A stretch of DNA of 64,000 bases from JADJLQ01 sp038251405 (GCA_038251405.1 JBBSBH010000021.1:20394-84393); one strand, 5' to 3'; shown: positions 55,628-63,290, numbered from the stretch's first letter. Notes: generated by a model not told the origin, from the letters alone. Numbers and translations: made by a program.

Positions 55628-55942
55628 ATGATTATTCAATTCAATACAGATAAAAATATAACAAGAAGCGAAAAATTAGAAGCGTTTGTGGATGCTTCAA
55701 TATCGGATGAATTGTCGAGGTTCAGCGACCACATTACACGAGTGGAAGTGCATCTTACAGACGAAAACGGAGACAAGCCCGGACAGAAAGACAAACGCTG
55801 CGTCCTGGAAGTCCGATTGGAAAAAAGGCAACCTATTGCCGTTACGAGCCACGCAAATACTATTGAGGGTGCTGTAAGTGATGCGCTTGAAAAATTAAAC
55901 GCTACCCTGGAAACAATAGATGGCAAGTTAAAGAATCATTAA
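55628..55942 (+). CDS. HPF/RaiA-type ribosome hibernation protein (copy 2)
   Basis: A 104-residue HPF-like protein: MIIQFNTDKNITRSEKLEAF, ITRVEVHLTDENGDKPGQKD, CVLEVRLEKRQPIAVTSHA and EGAVSDALEKLNATLETIDG. It shares frame, start and strand pattern with the copy at 42058 but keeps the family consensus better (KCRRC-type E-R-x-E-x strand, basic RQP). Two paralogues could respond to different stress or act on different ribosome states. It lies 78 bp after the decayed WMDH gene. Confidence 0.9.
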   Translation: MIIQFNTDKNITRSEKLEAFVDASISDELSRFSDHITRVEVHLTDENGDKPGQKDKRCVLEVRLEKRQPIAVTSHANTIEGAVSDALEKLNATLETIDGKLKNH

Positions 55943-56007
55943 TGTGTGTGGATAGCCAACAACCTTCAGCTATAACTTAATGAAAATGCCATGAAAATCA
56001 AGATGAT

Positions 56008-56048
56008 ATGTGAATGATGTAACTCTTTTTTCTAATTGTGTAATGCCT
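56008..56048 (+). promoter_or_regulatory. Stress-regulon element, copy c
   Basis: GTGAAT at 56010, ATGTAACTCTT from 56017, and AATTGTGTAATGCCT at 56034, with the 24-base spacing conserved. It is 195 bp before the Dps gene. TGTAAC and TGTAAT within it lie 21 bases apart, two helical turns, so either two protein-binding half sites on one DNA face or -35/-10 boxes are possible. Confidence 0.65.
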
Positions 56049-56242
56049 TCCAGAAAATTCCTGGTCATCTTTATCGCATAATAAATTAGTTAACAATAAA
56101 ATTTTAAAAAATGGAATAAAGAGCTGCATGGCTATAAGTAAAACTTGTGTTGTAACCTGCAACCTATGATCAACAAAGTCAAATTTAAAGAAAACAAAGC
56201 TGTTTCTACTCATCATTATCTAACAACTTAAATCAATCCTAC

Positions 56243-56788
56243 ATGTCAAATACAGTAATATCAATAAAAAAAGTACAGTCAAATGGTTCTTCCATTGAAA
56301 AAATAAATCCAATGAAAACAGCAATAGGTATAAAAAGAAAACATACTCTAGCTATTGCCCATGTATTATCAAAAATTCTTGCTGATGAATATGTTTTATC
56401 TACTAAAACACGGAATGCACATTGGAACATAATAGGACCAGACTTTTATGACAAACATAAATTTTTCGAAACACAAATTGATCAAATAGATGCCTTTATA
56501 GATGATGTTGCAGAACGCATTCGCATGATTGGCCATTATGCGCCGGCCACATTAAAATTATTTTTAGAGTTGACACAACTCACTGAAATGACCCGCGAAA
56601 AAAACAATAGTCAGGGATTCATTAAAGAACTGCTCGCTGATCATGAGGCTATCATCATTACACTGCGTGAAAATATTCGTCCATTCAGCACTGAGTTTGG
56701 TGACCTCGGAAGCGGCGATTTTATAACCGGACTTATGGAAGCACATGAGAAAATGGCCTGGTTTTTACGATCACATTTACAGGTTTAG
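56243..56788 (+). CDS. dps: Dps-family DNA-protecting ferritin
   Basis: A 181-residue mini-ferritin that stores iron with peroxide as oxidant and coats DNA in starvation. After a 35-residue polar N-terminal extension (MSNTVISIKKVQSNGSS) come the ferroxidase residues in TKTRNAHWNIIGPDF, and FETQIDQIDAFIDDVAERIR. The Lys-rich N-terminal tail could bind DNA. The first 25 codons have a degenerate second copy at 57102, ahead of the alcohol dehydrogenase. It lies behind element copy c. Confidence 0.94.
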   Translation: MSNTVISIKKVQSNGSSIEKINPMKTAIGIKRKHTLAIAHVLSKILADEYVLSTKTRNAHWNIIGPDFYDKHKFFETQIDQIDAFIDDVAERIRMIGHYAPATLKLFLELTQLTEMTREKNNSQGFIKELLADHEAIIITLRENIRPFSTEFGDLGSGDFITGLMEAHEKMAWFLRSHLQV

Positions 56789-56850
56789 TAATTAATTAAA
56801 AGAAGGGCTCAGTATTGTTTTCAACAATACATCTCACAATGTAATAAAAC

Positions 56851-57087
56851 ATGATGCAATACGATCATTATCACTTTTGGGGAATGCACTTAATATGGTG
56901 GTTCGTTTGGATCTCATTTTTGTTTTGGATTTTTGCTACACCATACAATATTCCTGTACGGAGAACAAAAAAAGACACCCCACTTGATATACTGAAGAAG
57001 CGTCTTGCTTTGGGGGAAATAGATACTGAAGCGTACCAAGGAAATGAAAAAGTTAATAGAGAACTAACTTACCTGCCTTACCAATAA
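56851..57087 (+). CDS. SHOCT-domain small membrane protein
   Basis: A 78-residue protein with one membrane helix (LIWWFVWISFLFWIFATPY) and a C-terminal SHOCT-like motif (TPLDILKKRLALGEIDTEAY). SHOCT domains are short oligomerisation tails in stress and envelope proteins. Probably cotranscribed with dps (62 bp gap). Confidence 0.82.
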   Translation: MMQYDHYHFWGMHLIWWFVWISFLFWIFATPYNIPVRRTKKDTPLDILKKRLALGEIDTEAYQGNEKVNRELTYLPYQ

Positions 57088-57101
57088 ATTCATAAAAAAA
57101 T

Positions 57102-57165
57102 GTCAAACACACTTGTCACAATCAAAAAATTAAAGTCTTTTCTGCTGAAAATAATAAAACCATGA
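57102..57165 (+). pseudogene. Relic of the dps 5' end
   Basis: ATG TCA AAC ACA and the next codons read MSNTLVTIKKLKS, near-identical to the Dps start MSNTVISIKKVQS at 56243; the following bases (CTGCTGAAAATAATAAAACC) also match the dps stretch before its second Met. It runs into the ATG of the alcohol dehydrogenase at 57162. It is a duplicated gene fragment that perhaps now serves as leader of that gene. Confidence 0.6.
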
Positions 57166-58202
57166 AAGGCCTTGTGTACGGCGGGGCCGGAAAAATAGAA
57201 TGGAAAGAAATACCAAAACCGGGAATTGAAAAATCAACGGATGCCTTAGTTAAGATTCTGAAAACGACCATATGTGGAACTGATCTGGGCATCCTGCATG
57301 GTAAAACTACTAGTTGTAAACCGGGAACCACGCTCGGTCACGAAGGAGTTGGTATTATAGAGGAAGCAGGTACATCCGTAAGGAACTTTAAAAAGGGCGA
57401 CCATGTCATTATATCCTGTATCACATCAGATGGCAGTTGTGAATACTGTAAAAGACAAATGTATGCTCATTGTGAAGATGGCGGATGGATACTGGGCCAT
57501 ATCATAAATGGCACACAGGCAGAGTATGTTCGTATTCCTCATGCTGATAATAGTCTTTACTCAATCCCGAAAGGAGCTGACGAAGAAGCGTTGGTGATGT
57601 TGAGTGATATCTTACCTACAGGTCATGAAATTGGTGTACTGAACGGATGTGTAAAACCAGGGGATACTATCGCCATAATTGGAGCAGGGCCTATTGGCAT
57701 GTCTGTCTTGCTTACAGCTCAATTTTATTCTCCCACAAAAATCTATGTAATTGACCTGGATGAAAACCGATTGAAAATGGCTAAGACTTTTGGGGCAACT
57801 GATACCATCAATTCCAGGACTGAAGATGCAGTAAAAAGAATACTATCTGAAACAAAAGATGGTGTTGATGTAGCTATTGAAGCGGTTGGTGCAGCTGCTA
57901 CTTTTAATATCTGTCAGCAGATCGTTCGCCCAGGTGGTCATATTGCTAACATAGGCGTTCACGGAAAAAGTATAGACCTTCAGATCCAGGATCTCTGGAT
58001 TAAAAACATTACCATAACTATGGGACTGGTAAATACAAACACAACACCCATGCTACTAAAAACCGTTTCATCAGGAAAAATAGAGCCGAAGAAATTAATT
58101 ACCCATCATTTTAAATTGGATGACATGCTTCATGCGTATGAAGTATTTGGAAATGCATCAAAAGGAAATGTAATGAAGGTGATCTTGACAAATGAATCAT
58201 AA
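57162..58202 (+). CDS. Zinc-dependent alcohol dehydrogenase family protein
   Basis: A 346-residue medium-chain dehydrogenase. Catalytic zinc ligands: Cys in TICGTDLGILHG, HE in TLGHEGVGIIEEAG. The lobe loop CEYCKRQMYAHC shows a structural-zinc-like cysteine set (three Cys visible). The NAD(P) motif is IGAGPIGMSVL, and the acidic residue in VIDLDENRLK suggests NAD preference. It oxidises a small alcohol or reduces an aldehyde; the substrate is not predictable. It is flanked by relics of dps and osmC, so it probably arrived through a rearrangement. Confidence 0.92.
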   Translation: MKGLVYGGAGKIEWKEIPKPGIEKSTDALVKILKTTICGTDLGILHGKTTSCKPGTTLGHEGVGIIEEAGTSVRNFKKGDHVIISCITSDGSCEYCKRQMYAHCEDGGWILGHIINGTQAEYVRIPHADNSLYSIPKGADEEALVMLSDILPTGHEIGVLNGCVKPGDTIAIIGAGPIGMSVLLTAQFYSPTKIYVIDLDENRLKMAKTFGATDTINSRTEDAVKRILSETKDGVDVAIEAVGAAATFNICQQIVRPGGHIANIGVHGKSIDLQIQDLWIKNITITMGLVNTNTTPMLLKTVSSGKIEPKKLITHHFKLDDMLHAYEVFGNASKGNVMKVILTNES

Positions 58203-58350
58203 AACAGAGCTGGAAATGGTAGAAGGTAAACTAATGATGAGCGAAATCCTGCTTAAACCTACTATTGAAATCCATAATGAGCTTTTTAGAAATAAGGCGA
58301 AAATCATTATAAAAAAAGTTGATGTAGCTCATCTCCTCTTTGAGGAATGA
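58201..58350 (+). pseudogene. Relic of the osmC 3' half
   Basis: Fifty codons (KTELEMVEGKLMMSEILLKP, then EIHNELFRNKAKIII and a diverged tail ending FEE) match codons near the end of the OsmC gene at 43890-44060, including ELEMVEGKLMMSE with only a few base changes. The start, the peroxidatic-Cys half and the second Cys are missing. It lies right after the alcohol dehydrogenase gene and marks an old duplication. Confidence 0.8.
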
Positions 58351-58411
58351 GAAACAAACTAAAGTCAGTTCTTGTTTTCTTTTCGTTAACTTCGAATAAA
58401 TAATACAGGTT

Positions 58412-59005
58412 ATGTTGTGGCAATATGGATTGGTTTTTATAGCTGCATTTCTGGTGGACGCTACTCCATTTCCACTTCCTCCGGCTTTCACAGTCATGAT
58501 ATTATTGCAGATAATATTCAATTTATCCATCTGGCCGGTCATTCTTATTGGTGTGCTGGGGTCCATTCTTGGCCGGTATATTCTTATTTTATATATCCCA
58601 TCCATCGCTGAACGCATCTTTAAAAAAGACAAGAATGCTGATATTCATTTTCTTGGTGATAAAATAAAAAACCGTGGTCTAAAAGCTCAATTTTTTATTT
58701 TATTGTATACGTTGATGCCACTTCCATCCACTCCTTTGTTTGTTGCAGGTGGGCTTGCAAGGATGAAGGCCTATTTTATCATCCCCGCTTTTACAATTGG
58801 AAAACTTATCAGTGACAGCATTGCAGTGAATATAGGTAAATATGCATCAGAGAATTCGAAAAGTATTTTGATGGGGATACTTTCCTGGAAGTATATACTT
58901 GCGGTATTGCTGGCACTCATGTTGTTGTCTGGATTAATATTTATTGATTGGAGGTCTTTGCTGAAAGAAAAAAAGTTTAGTTTACGTTTCAATATCTGGC
59001 GATAG
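58412..59005 (+). CDS. Small multi-pass membrane protein, DedA/VTT-like
   Basis: A 197-residue integral membrane protein with about four helices and two re-entrant-type segments (LVDATPFPLPPAFTVMILLQ; TLMPLPSTPLFVAGGLARMK). The arrangement of F-P-x-P turns and the GGLARM loop recalls the DedA/VTT (SNARE-associated) fold. Such proteins scramble or translocate lipids. I cannot confirm the family. Confidence 0.65.
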   Translation: MLWQYGLVFIAAFLVDATPFPLPPAFTVMILLQIIFNLSIWPVILIGVLGSILGRYILILYIPSIAERIFKKDKNADIHFLGDKIKNRGLKAQFFILLYTLMPLPSTPLFVAGGLARMKAYFIIPAFTIGKLISDSIAVNIGKYASENSKSILMGILSWKYILAVLLALMLLSGLIFIDWRSLLKEKKFSLRFNIWR

Positions 59006-59380
59006 TTTAATGATTTTCTGTACGGGGGGTCGTTGCTAAATAAGTATCACCTCTGTCGGTGCCTTCCAATTATCTTTGCAACTCAAACTATGGATAAGAC
59101 AATATAGCTAAGCAGATTTCTCTAAATGATGAATGAGCCATCATCAGGTAGGAGTTTCTGTATGGTCTAGTGCATCTGACTTATGGAGCAAGTATTGTTT
59201 AACTTTGTGTTTAACAACATCTTTCGATACTTTTGCTCAAAGTATTGATCATATAGGAAGGTGATTGGTTAATGATGAATAAATTTTATTGCGGGCTGGG
59301 GACGATCGTAATACCAGCATACGCATGAAATCACATAAGGCCAATAGCTTCAGATTATTGTAAACATATTAAGAGCTGGT
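59006..59380 (+). other. Intergenic region with two promoter-like sites
   Basis: About 375 bp with no gene. A TATCTTTG at 59071-59078 and a TTTG(59204)-N20-TACTTTTG(59228) arrangement lie upstream of the small gene at 59381. Between the first site and the gene nothing else is recognisable. Confidence 0.4.
59204..59245 (+). promoter_or_regulatory. Promoter with overlapping inverted repeat
   Basis: TTTG (59204-59207), 20 bases, TACTTTTG (59228-59235): this is the full Bacteroidota promoter form. The -7 box is covered by a perfect 7-bp inverted repeat, ATACTTT (59227-59233), loop TGCTC, AAAGTAT (59239-59245), which looks like an operator where a repressor would block the -7 box. The 5' untranslated part to 59381 would be near 140 bp. 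Confidence 0.5.
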
Positions 59381-59596
59381 ATGAGCAAAGAAAGTAATAT
59401 TCAAAATCTAACGGAGGAAATTTTAAATGTTACATCTAAAATTCAAGAAAAATTTCCTGAACTCTATAAACTGTTACATGAAACTCCTTTATTTATTTCC
59501 TATGAGTATAAGGGTATTAGGGATATTGATTTAGAACAATACCTCGAATCTCTTAAAATACAGTTTAGAACATTCGAAAAAGTGGGAATGATGTAA
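59381..59596 (+). CDS. Small conserved-looking hypothetical protein
   Basis: A 71-residue soluble protein, mostly helical (LTEEILNVTSKIQEKFPELY) with KFPELYKLLHETPLFIS in the middle. Similar small proteins near stress genes in Bacteroidota come to mind, with unknown role. Its stop codon (ATG ATG TAA) lies inside element copy d. Start ATG 59381 gives a sensible length. Confidence 0.7.
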   Translation: MSKESNIQNLTEEILNVTSKIQEKFPELYKLLHETPLFISYEYKGIRDIDLEQYLESLKIQFRTFEKVGMM

Positions 59597-59622
59597 CTCT
59601 TGCTTTTAATTGTATAACGCTT
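59582..59622 (+). promoter_or_regulatory. Stress-regulon element, copy d
   Basis: GGGAAT at 59584 (one base off the consensus), ATGTAACTCTT from 59591, AATTGTATAACGCTT at 59608, with the 24-base spacing. It overlaps the 3' end of the upstream small gene and lies 62 bp before the YtxH gene, the shortest distance of all five. Confidence 0.68.
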
Positions 59623-59683
59623 TCGAGCGGACCTGCATGCAACTTTACACGCAATATTCATCATTATAAAAAAAATAGAAATT

Positions 59684-59962
59684 ATGGGATCAGGAAAAGT
59701 ATTATTAGGCGTATTGGCAGGAGTTGCAGCAGGTGCTACCTTGGGGATTTTATTTGCACCTGATAAAGGTACTACTACCCGCAAAAAGATTTCTGAAAAG
59801 GGCAACGATTATGCTGAAGAATTAGAAAAGAAATTCAACGAATTTATTGAAGGCATCACAAAGCAATTTGAAGATGTAAAAGAAGAAGCTTCCCACATTG
59901 CCGAAAATGGCAAAGTAAAGACTGAAGAAACTATAGCAGAAATTATTGCATCCGTAAAATAG
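59684..59962 (+). CDS. YtxH-domain stress protein
   Basis: A 92-residue membrane-associated protein: a glycine-rich hydrophobic N-terminus (VLLGVLAGVAAGATLGILFA) followed by PDKGTTTRKKI and a coiled-coil tail (about residues 35-92). YtxH proteins are general stress proteins of unknown mechanism. First gene of a four-gene set (with 59967, 60390 and 60803) directly behind element copy d. Confidence 0.88.
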   Translation: MGSGKVLLGVLAGVAAGATLGILFAPDKGTTTRKKISEKGNDYAEELEKKFNEFIEGITKQFEDVKEEASHIAENGKVKTEETIAEIIASVK

Positions 59963-59966
59963 TAAG

Positions 59967-60308
59967 ATGGAAACCCCGATAAGCTTAATTGAAGACTTAG
60001 TAGAGCGGTCAGGAACCTTTGTCAAAACAACGTACAATCTTACCAAGCTAAAAGCGCTGGAAACCAGTACCCTGTTAGCCACCGCCTTAATAGCAAGGTT
60101 AAGTGTTATTGTAATCCTTGTCCTTTTTGTTTTAGTCTTAAACATTGGCATTGCACTTTGGTTGGGTGAATTGCTCGGCAAATCTTATTACGGCTTCTTT
60201 ATTGTAGCCGCCTTTTACCTAATTACTGCCATTGTGTTAAATTTCTATCTGTTGCGTTGGATAAAAAAACCATTCAGCGATATAATCATTAGTCATGTAC
60301 TGTCATAA
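59967..60308 (+). CDS. Holin-like small membrane protein
   Basis: A 113-residue protein with two helices (LIARLSVIVILVLFVLVLNI and YGFFIVAAFYLITAIVLNFY) and an N-terminal amphipathic part. The layout matches the phage-holin-superfamily (YqjE-like) proteins common beside YtxH genes. It starts 4 bp after the YtxH stop. Not a phage gene by context. Confidence 0.75.
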   Translation: METPISLIEDLVERSGTFVKTTYNLTKLKALETSTLLATALIARLSVIVILVLFVLVLNIGIALWLGELLGKSYYGFFIVAAFYLITAIVLNFYLLRWIKKPFSDIIISHVLS

Positions 60309-60389
60309 TCCTCTTTTTTATTCATTTGTTTGTCCGCTTTTGAAAGATAAAGGAAGAAAAATAAAAGAAGTTTAAAAATAAATTCACGT

Positions 60390-60788
60390 ATGAAAAAAAT
60401 AGATTCAAACATTGGTTTACGAAATGAAATTGCCCTATTAGAACAAAAGCAATTAGCAGAAGTAGCGCTGATGAAGTCGCAATTAAATTTGACATACGAA
60501 AGCATGAATCCTTTAAATCTTATCAAAACTACCATCAAAGAAGTAACTGCTTCCGAAGAACTTAAAGATAATCTAATCAATATGACCATTGGTATTACAG
60601 CAGGTTATATCTCTAAAAAATTATTTGAAGGAGTAAGTCACAATCCATTAAGAAAATTATTAGGCACTGCTTTAATGTTTAGCATTTCAAATGCCATAGC
60701 TAAAAATCCTGAGTTTGTAAAAGGAGCAGCAAAAGGAGTTTTCAAACTTCTCTCTGTTGGTTTGAGAAAAATTAAAAGCACCAGGTAA
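60390..60788 (+). CDS. Hypothetical protein of the YtxH cluster
   Basis: A 132-residue protein. N-terminal coiled coil (EIALLEQKQLAEVALMKSQL), then a possible weak hydrophobic patch (NMTIGITAGYISKKLFEGVS), and a basic tail. Proteins of this layout follow the YtxH/holin pair in several Bacteroidota; function unknown. Confidence 0.7.
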   Translation: MKKIDSNIGLRNEIALLEQKQLAEVALMKSQLNLTYESMNPLNLIKTTIKEVTASEELKDNLINMTIGITAGYISKKLFEGVSHNPLRKLLGTALMFSISNAIAKNPEFVKGAAKGVFKLLSVGLRKIKSTR

Positions 60789-60802
60789 TTCTATCTGCCT
60801 TT

Positions 60803-61852
60803 ATGATTGAAAATATCAAGCTACCTACTTATGCAAAAGCAGTTTTATTATTGATTGGTGCATTTGTTCTTACCACCATTTTATACATTGCACAGGAAAT
60901 CATCGTTCCCTTTGTTTTTGCCAGCATAGTTGCCATTGCAATAAGTCCTGTAATAAATTATATGATGAGCAAAAAAATCAATCGTTCTGTTTCCATTAGT
61001 ATCGTATTGCTGGTGTTCTTAATTCTGTTCTCTATTTTAGTGGTTCTTATTGGTACGCAGGCAGGTTTGTTAAGAGATGCACTTCCAGAGCTTACAAATA
61101 AACTTCATCCCATTATTGATCAGATTATTTTGTGGGCTTCCCGGTATTTCCACATCAGCACAAGGAAAATTAATGCGTGGCTTAATAATTCACAAAATGA
61201 AATGCTGAATAACAGCATCCTGGTTATTGGCTCTACATTAACAACCATGAGTGGAATGCTATCTGCGGTTTTTCTTACACCAGTATATATTTTTATGCTG
61301 TTATATTATCAATCGCATCTAATACAATTCACGCATAAAATTTTTGGTAGACACAATAAGGAGCGGGTAATAGAAATACTTTCGGAAACTAAATCAATTG
61401 TTCAAAGCTATATGGCCGGCATTGGCATTGAATTTTTCCTGGTGGCTGTACTTAATACGCTTGGTTTGTTATTATTGGGTATACACTATGCTGTTCTTCT
61501 CGGTATTCTCGGCGCTCTATTAAACATCATTCCGTATATCGGTGGTATTGTTGGTGTAGCCATTTTCATGATGATTGCATTAGTTGTAAAATCTCCTATT
61601 TATGTAGTTTATGTGGCATTGATGTATTCCGTTATACAATTGATTGACAACAACTATATCGTGCCTCTGGTCATTGGATCGAAAGTAAAACTTAATGGTC
61701 TGTTTTCTTTACTGGCTGTTATTGCAGGTGCAGCATTGTGGGGCATACCGGGTATGTTTCTTTCTATTCCGCTTATTGCGATTGTAAAACTGATATGCGA
61801 TAGAATAGAACCTTTTAAACCTTATGGTTTCCTAATGGGAGAAAATGTGTGA
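60803..61852 (+). CDS. AI-2E family transporter
   Basis: A 349-residue membrane protein with about eight helices: AVLLLIGAFVLTTILYIAQE and IVPFVFASIVAIAISPVINY at the N-terminus, a cytoplasmic or periplasmic middle part, and the conserved C-terminal helices (LLGIHYAVLLGILGALLNII; DNNYIVPLVIGSKVKLNG). The family includes autoinducer exporters (TqsA) and many Na+/H+ antiporter-like transporters, so 'AI-2E' is a family name only. Last gene of the cluster behind copy d; its stop TGA overlaps copy e. Confidence 0.9.
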   Translation: MIENIKLPTYAKAVLLLIGAFVLTTILYIAQEIIVPFVFASIVAIAISPVINYMMSKKINRSVSISIVLLVFLILFSILVVLIGTQAGLLRDALPELTNKLHPIIDQIILWASRYFHISTRKINAWLNNSQNEMLNNSILVIGSTLTTMSGMLSAVFLTPVYIFMLLYYQSHLIQFTHKIFGRHNKERVIEILSETKSIVQSYMAGIGIEFFLVAVLNTLGLLLLGIHYAVLLGILGALLNIIPYIGGIVGVAIFMMIALVVKSPIYVVYVALMYSVIQLIDNNYIVPLVIGSKVKLNGLFSLLAVIAGAALWGIPGMFLSIPLIAIVKLICDRIEPFKPYGFLMGENV

Positions 61853-61887
61853 ATGTTGTAACTCTTATCACTAATTGTATAACTCTT
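61847..61887 (+). promoter_or_regulatory. Stress-regulon element, copy e
   Basis: GTGAAT at 61849 (containing the stop codon of the AI-2E gene), TTGTAACTCTT from 61856 and AATTGTATAACTCTT at 61873, 24-base spacing conserved. Only a tiny frame and a terminator lie between it and the next gene at 62176. Confidence 0.65.
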
Positions 61888-62150
61888 TACATCGTTGATA
61901 TCACTATCATTGTTATATCAAATAATTCAGTCGAAAAACTAAGTTTATATCTAATGAAAGAAATAAAAAACGATAACTGTTACATGAATAACTACTGGAA
62001 CACTGGTTTTCCTAAATCATAAAAAGGATGAAATGTTTTCCAAAGTGCAGACAAAACTTTGTGAGCCAAAAAGAAGAGTTTGCAATAATAATAATAACTC
62101 TTCAATCATCCCATATCAAAGCATCCTGCGATTTGTAGGATGCTTTTTAA
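61888..62150 (+). ncRNA. Candidate short transcript between element e and a terminator
   Basis: If element e is a promoter, RNA would run from about 61895 to the terminator at 62118-62149, roughly 250 nt. The only frame is 22 codons from 61954 (MKEIKNDNCY and a short tail). No known small-RNA family was recognised. It could instead be a long leader with a regulated terminator for the lipoprotein gene at 62176. Confidence 0.3.
62118..62149 (+). terminator. Intrinsic terminator upstream of the lipoprotein gene
   Basis: AAAGCATCCT (62118-62127), 9-base loop, AGGATGCTTT (62137-62146): a 10-bp perfect stem, running into a T5 tract. It is a strong terminator in plus orientation, 27 bp before the gene at 62176. 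Confidence 0.8.
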
Positions 62151-62175
62151 AAAAAATAAATAAACAATTAATTCA

Positions 62176-62616
62176 ATGAAAAAAGCAACATTATTTACTG
62201 TATTTATTATTATAGTAATCGGAAGTATACTAACTTCTTGTGATTCTCGAGAAAAGAAAGTTGAAGAAGCAAAACAAGGAGTTACTGAGGCAAAAGAAAA
62301 TTTAAAAGAGGCCCTGCAAGAATTAAACGCTGAATACCCTGCTTTTAAAACAGATGCTGAATTAAAAATTGCCGACAACGAAAAAAGAATTGCTGAACTT
62401 AATGCAATTCTGAACAAACCTGGCAAACTTCCGCTCGATGAAATGCGCAAAAAGAAAATTGCAGAACTGAAAGAAAAAAACGCACAACTGAAAAGTCGAT
62501 TGTATGGCTATGAAAAAGAGCGCACTGACTGGGAAGCATTCAAACGCGAATTCAATCACGATTTGGAAGGGATTAGTGATGCATTTAAAGATTTGGGAAA
62601 GAAGAATACCAATTAG
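62176..62616 (+). CDS. Coiled-coil lipoprotein, stress-response-like
   Basis: A 146-residue lipoprotein: signal MKKATLFTVFIIIVIGSILT with lipobox LTSC, then an almost continuous coiled coil (KVEEAKQGVTEAKENLKEAL; IADNEKRIAELNAI; KIAELKEKNAQLKSRL). The C-terminal part (DWEAFKREFNHDLEGISDAF) looks like a cap. It is similar in design to sll1863-type stress proteins. The role is unknown; membrane-peptidoglycan spacing is possible. Confidence 0.8.
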   Translation: MKKATLFTVFIIIVIGSILTSCDSREKKVEEAKQGVTEAKENLKEALQELNAEYPAFKTDAELKIADNEKRIAELNAILNKPGKLPLDEMRKKKIAELKEKNAQLKSRLYGYEKERTDWEAFKREFNHDLEGISDAFKDLGKKNTN

Positions 62617-63219
62617 TATTTGCATAGAAAAATGACAAAAAATCGAAACCACGAATAGCATTATTCCCTTATCCCCTTTCCTTTTGGTGAAGTCTACGGA
62701 AAGCAGATGGTACAGGCCAGATTGTGTTCAAACAACTGCTTAAGGTCTTTAGATTTTAGTTTGCATTACTCCTATCAAATTTTTTAATAAATTGAATCAG
62801 CAAATATAATCATCAGCTTATTCTGCATTCGAAAGTGCCACTAAAAAGCTTATGTAATGGGCTCGGAGCAGAGCATGTCCATTATACCATTTAGTGCCCC
62901 TTGCTCCCTACTGCCTATATGACTTATCCAAAACAACGTTGGAAAGATTGTCTTCTTAAACACTCTCTTCACCAATGTATTCATCTGGATGGAACTACTC
63001 GTGCTTTTTAAGCCATCATCTATGTTCTGACTAAAAAGCCAAAAGCAATTAAGGATATTCCGAGACATTTGGGATCTATTATTGCCATTCTTTTGTCTCC
63101 ATCTATACTCGTGAAAGCCGGTCATGCTTTAGGTATAAATAATGCTGCTAAACCCAATTAAAAGGAAGAATTATTACGCGATTAAAAAAGTAACGGTAAA
63201 CTCATATCAAGACTAACAT

Positions 63220-63227
63220 TACCTTTG
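63220..63227 (+). promoter_or_regulatory. Promoter -7 element before the 63291 gene
   Basis: TACCTTTG matches TAnnTTTG exactly, 64 bp before the start codon at 63291. Transcription should begin near 63234, just ahead of the terminator-like hairpin at 63245. No -33 TTTG is evident. Confidence 0.4.
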
Positions 63228-63244
63228 TAAATGAATTGCAGGAT

Positions 63245-63271
63245 AATTATCAAAAATGATAATTTTTTTTT
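63245..63271 (+). terminator. Terminator-like hairpin in a gene leader
   Basis: AATTATCA (63245-63252), loop AAAA, TGATAATT (63257-63264), and a run of T up to 63271. It is a perfect intrinsic terminator form, but it lies between a promoter-like element (63220) and the ATG at 63291. It could end the transcript of the decayed gene before it or act as attenuator of the next gene. Confidence 0.6.
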
Positions 63272-63290
63272 AGGGCAAGACTTAGGATAA

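Larger units (their letters stand above)
62617..63290 (+). other. Long intergenic region with gene remnant and attenuator-like leader
   Basis: About 670 bp. Around 62940-63160 plus-strand pieces in different frames read NVGKIVFLNTLFTNVFIWME and KAIKDIPRHLGSIIAILLSP, then VKAGHALGINNAAKPN and stop at 63161: most likely a decayed small gene of unknown family. A minus-strand frame of 91 codons over the same part looks spurious. Near 63220 a promoter-like site is followed by a hairpin (separate entries). Confidence 0.45.

Noticed and set aside
61847..61887. The 41-bp element as a transcription terminator or stop-codon feature
   Set aside because: Copies b, d and e overlap stop codons, but the element contains no hairpin, and TGTGTGAAT includes TGA by its own sequence; a promoter or operator role fits better.
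62850..63125. 91-codon minus-strand frame
   Set aside because: The plus strand of the same region reads as remnants of a protein; the minus frame has no recognisable features.
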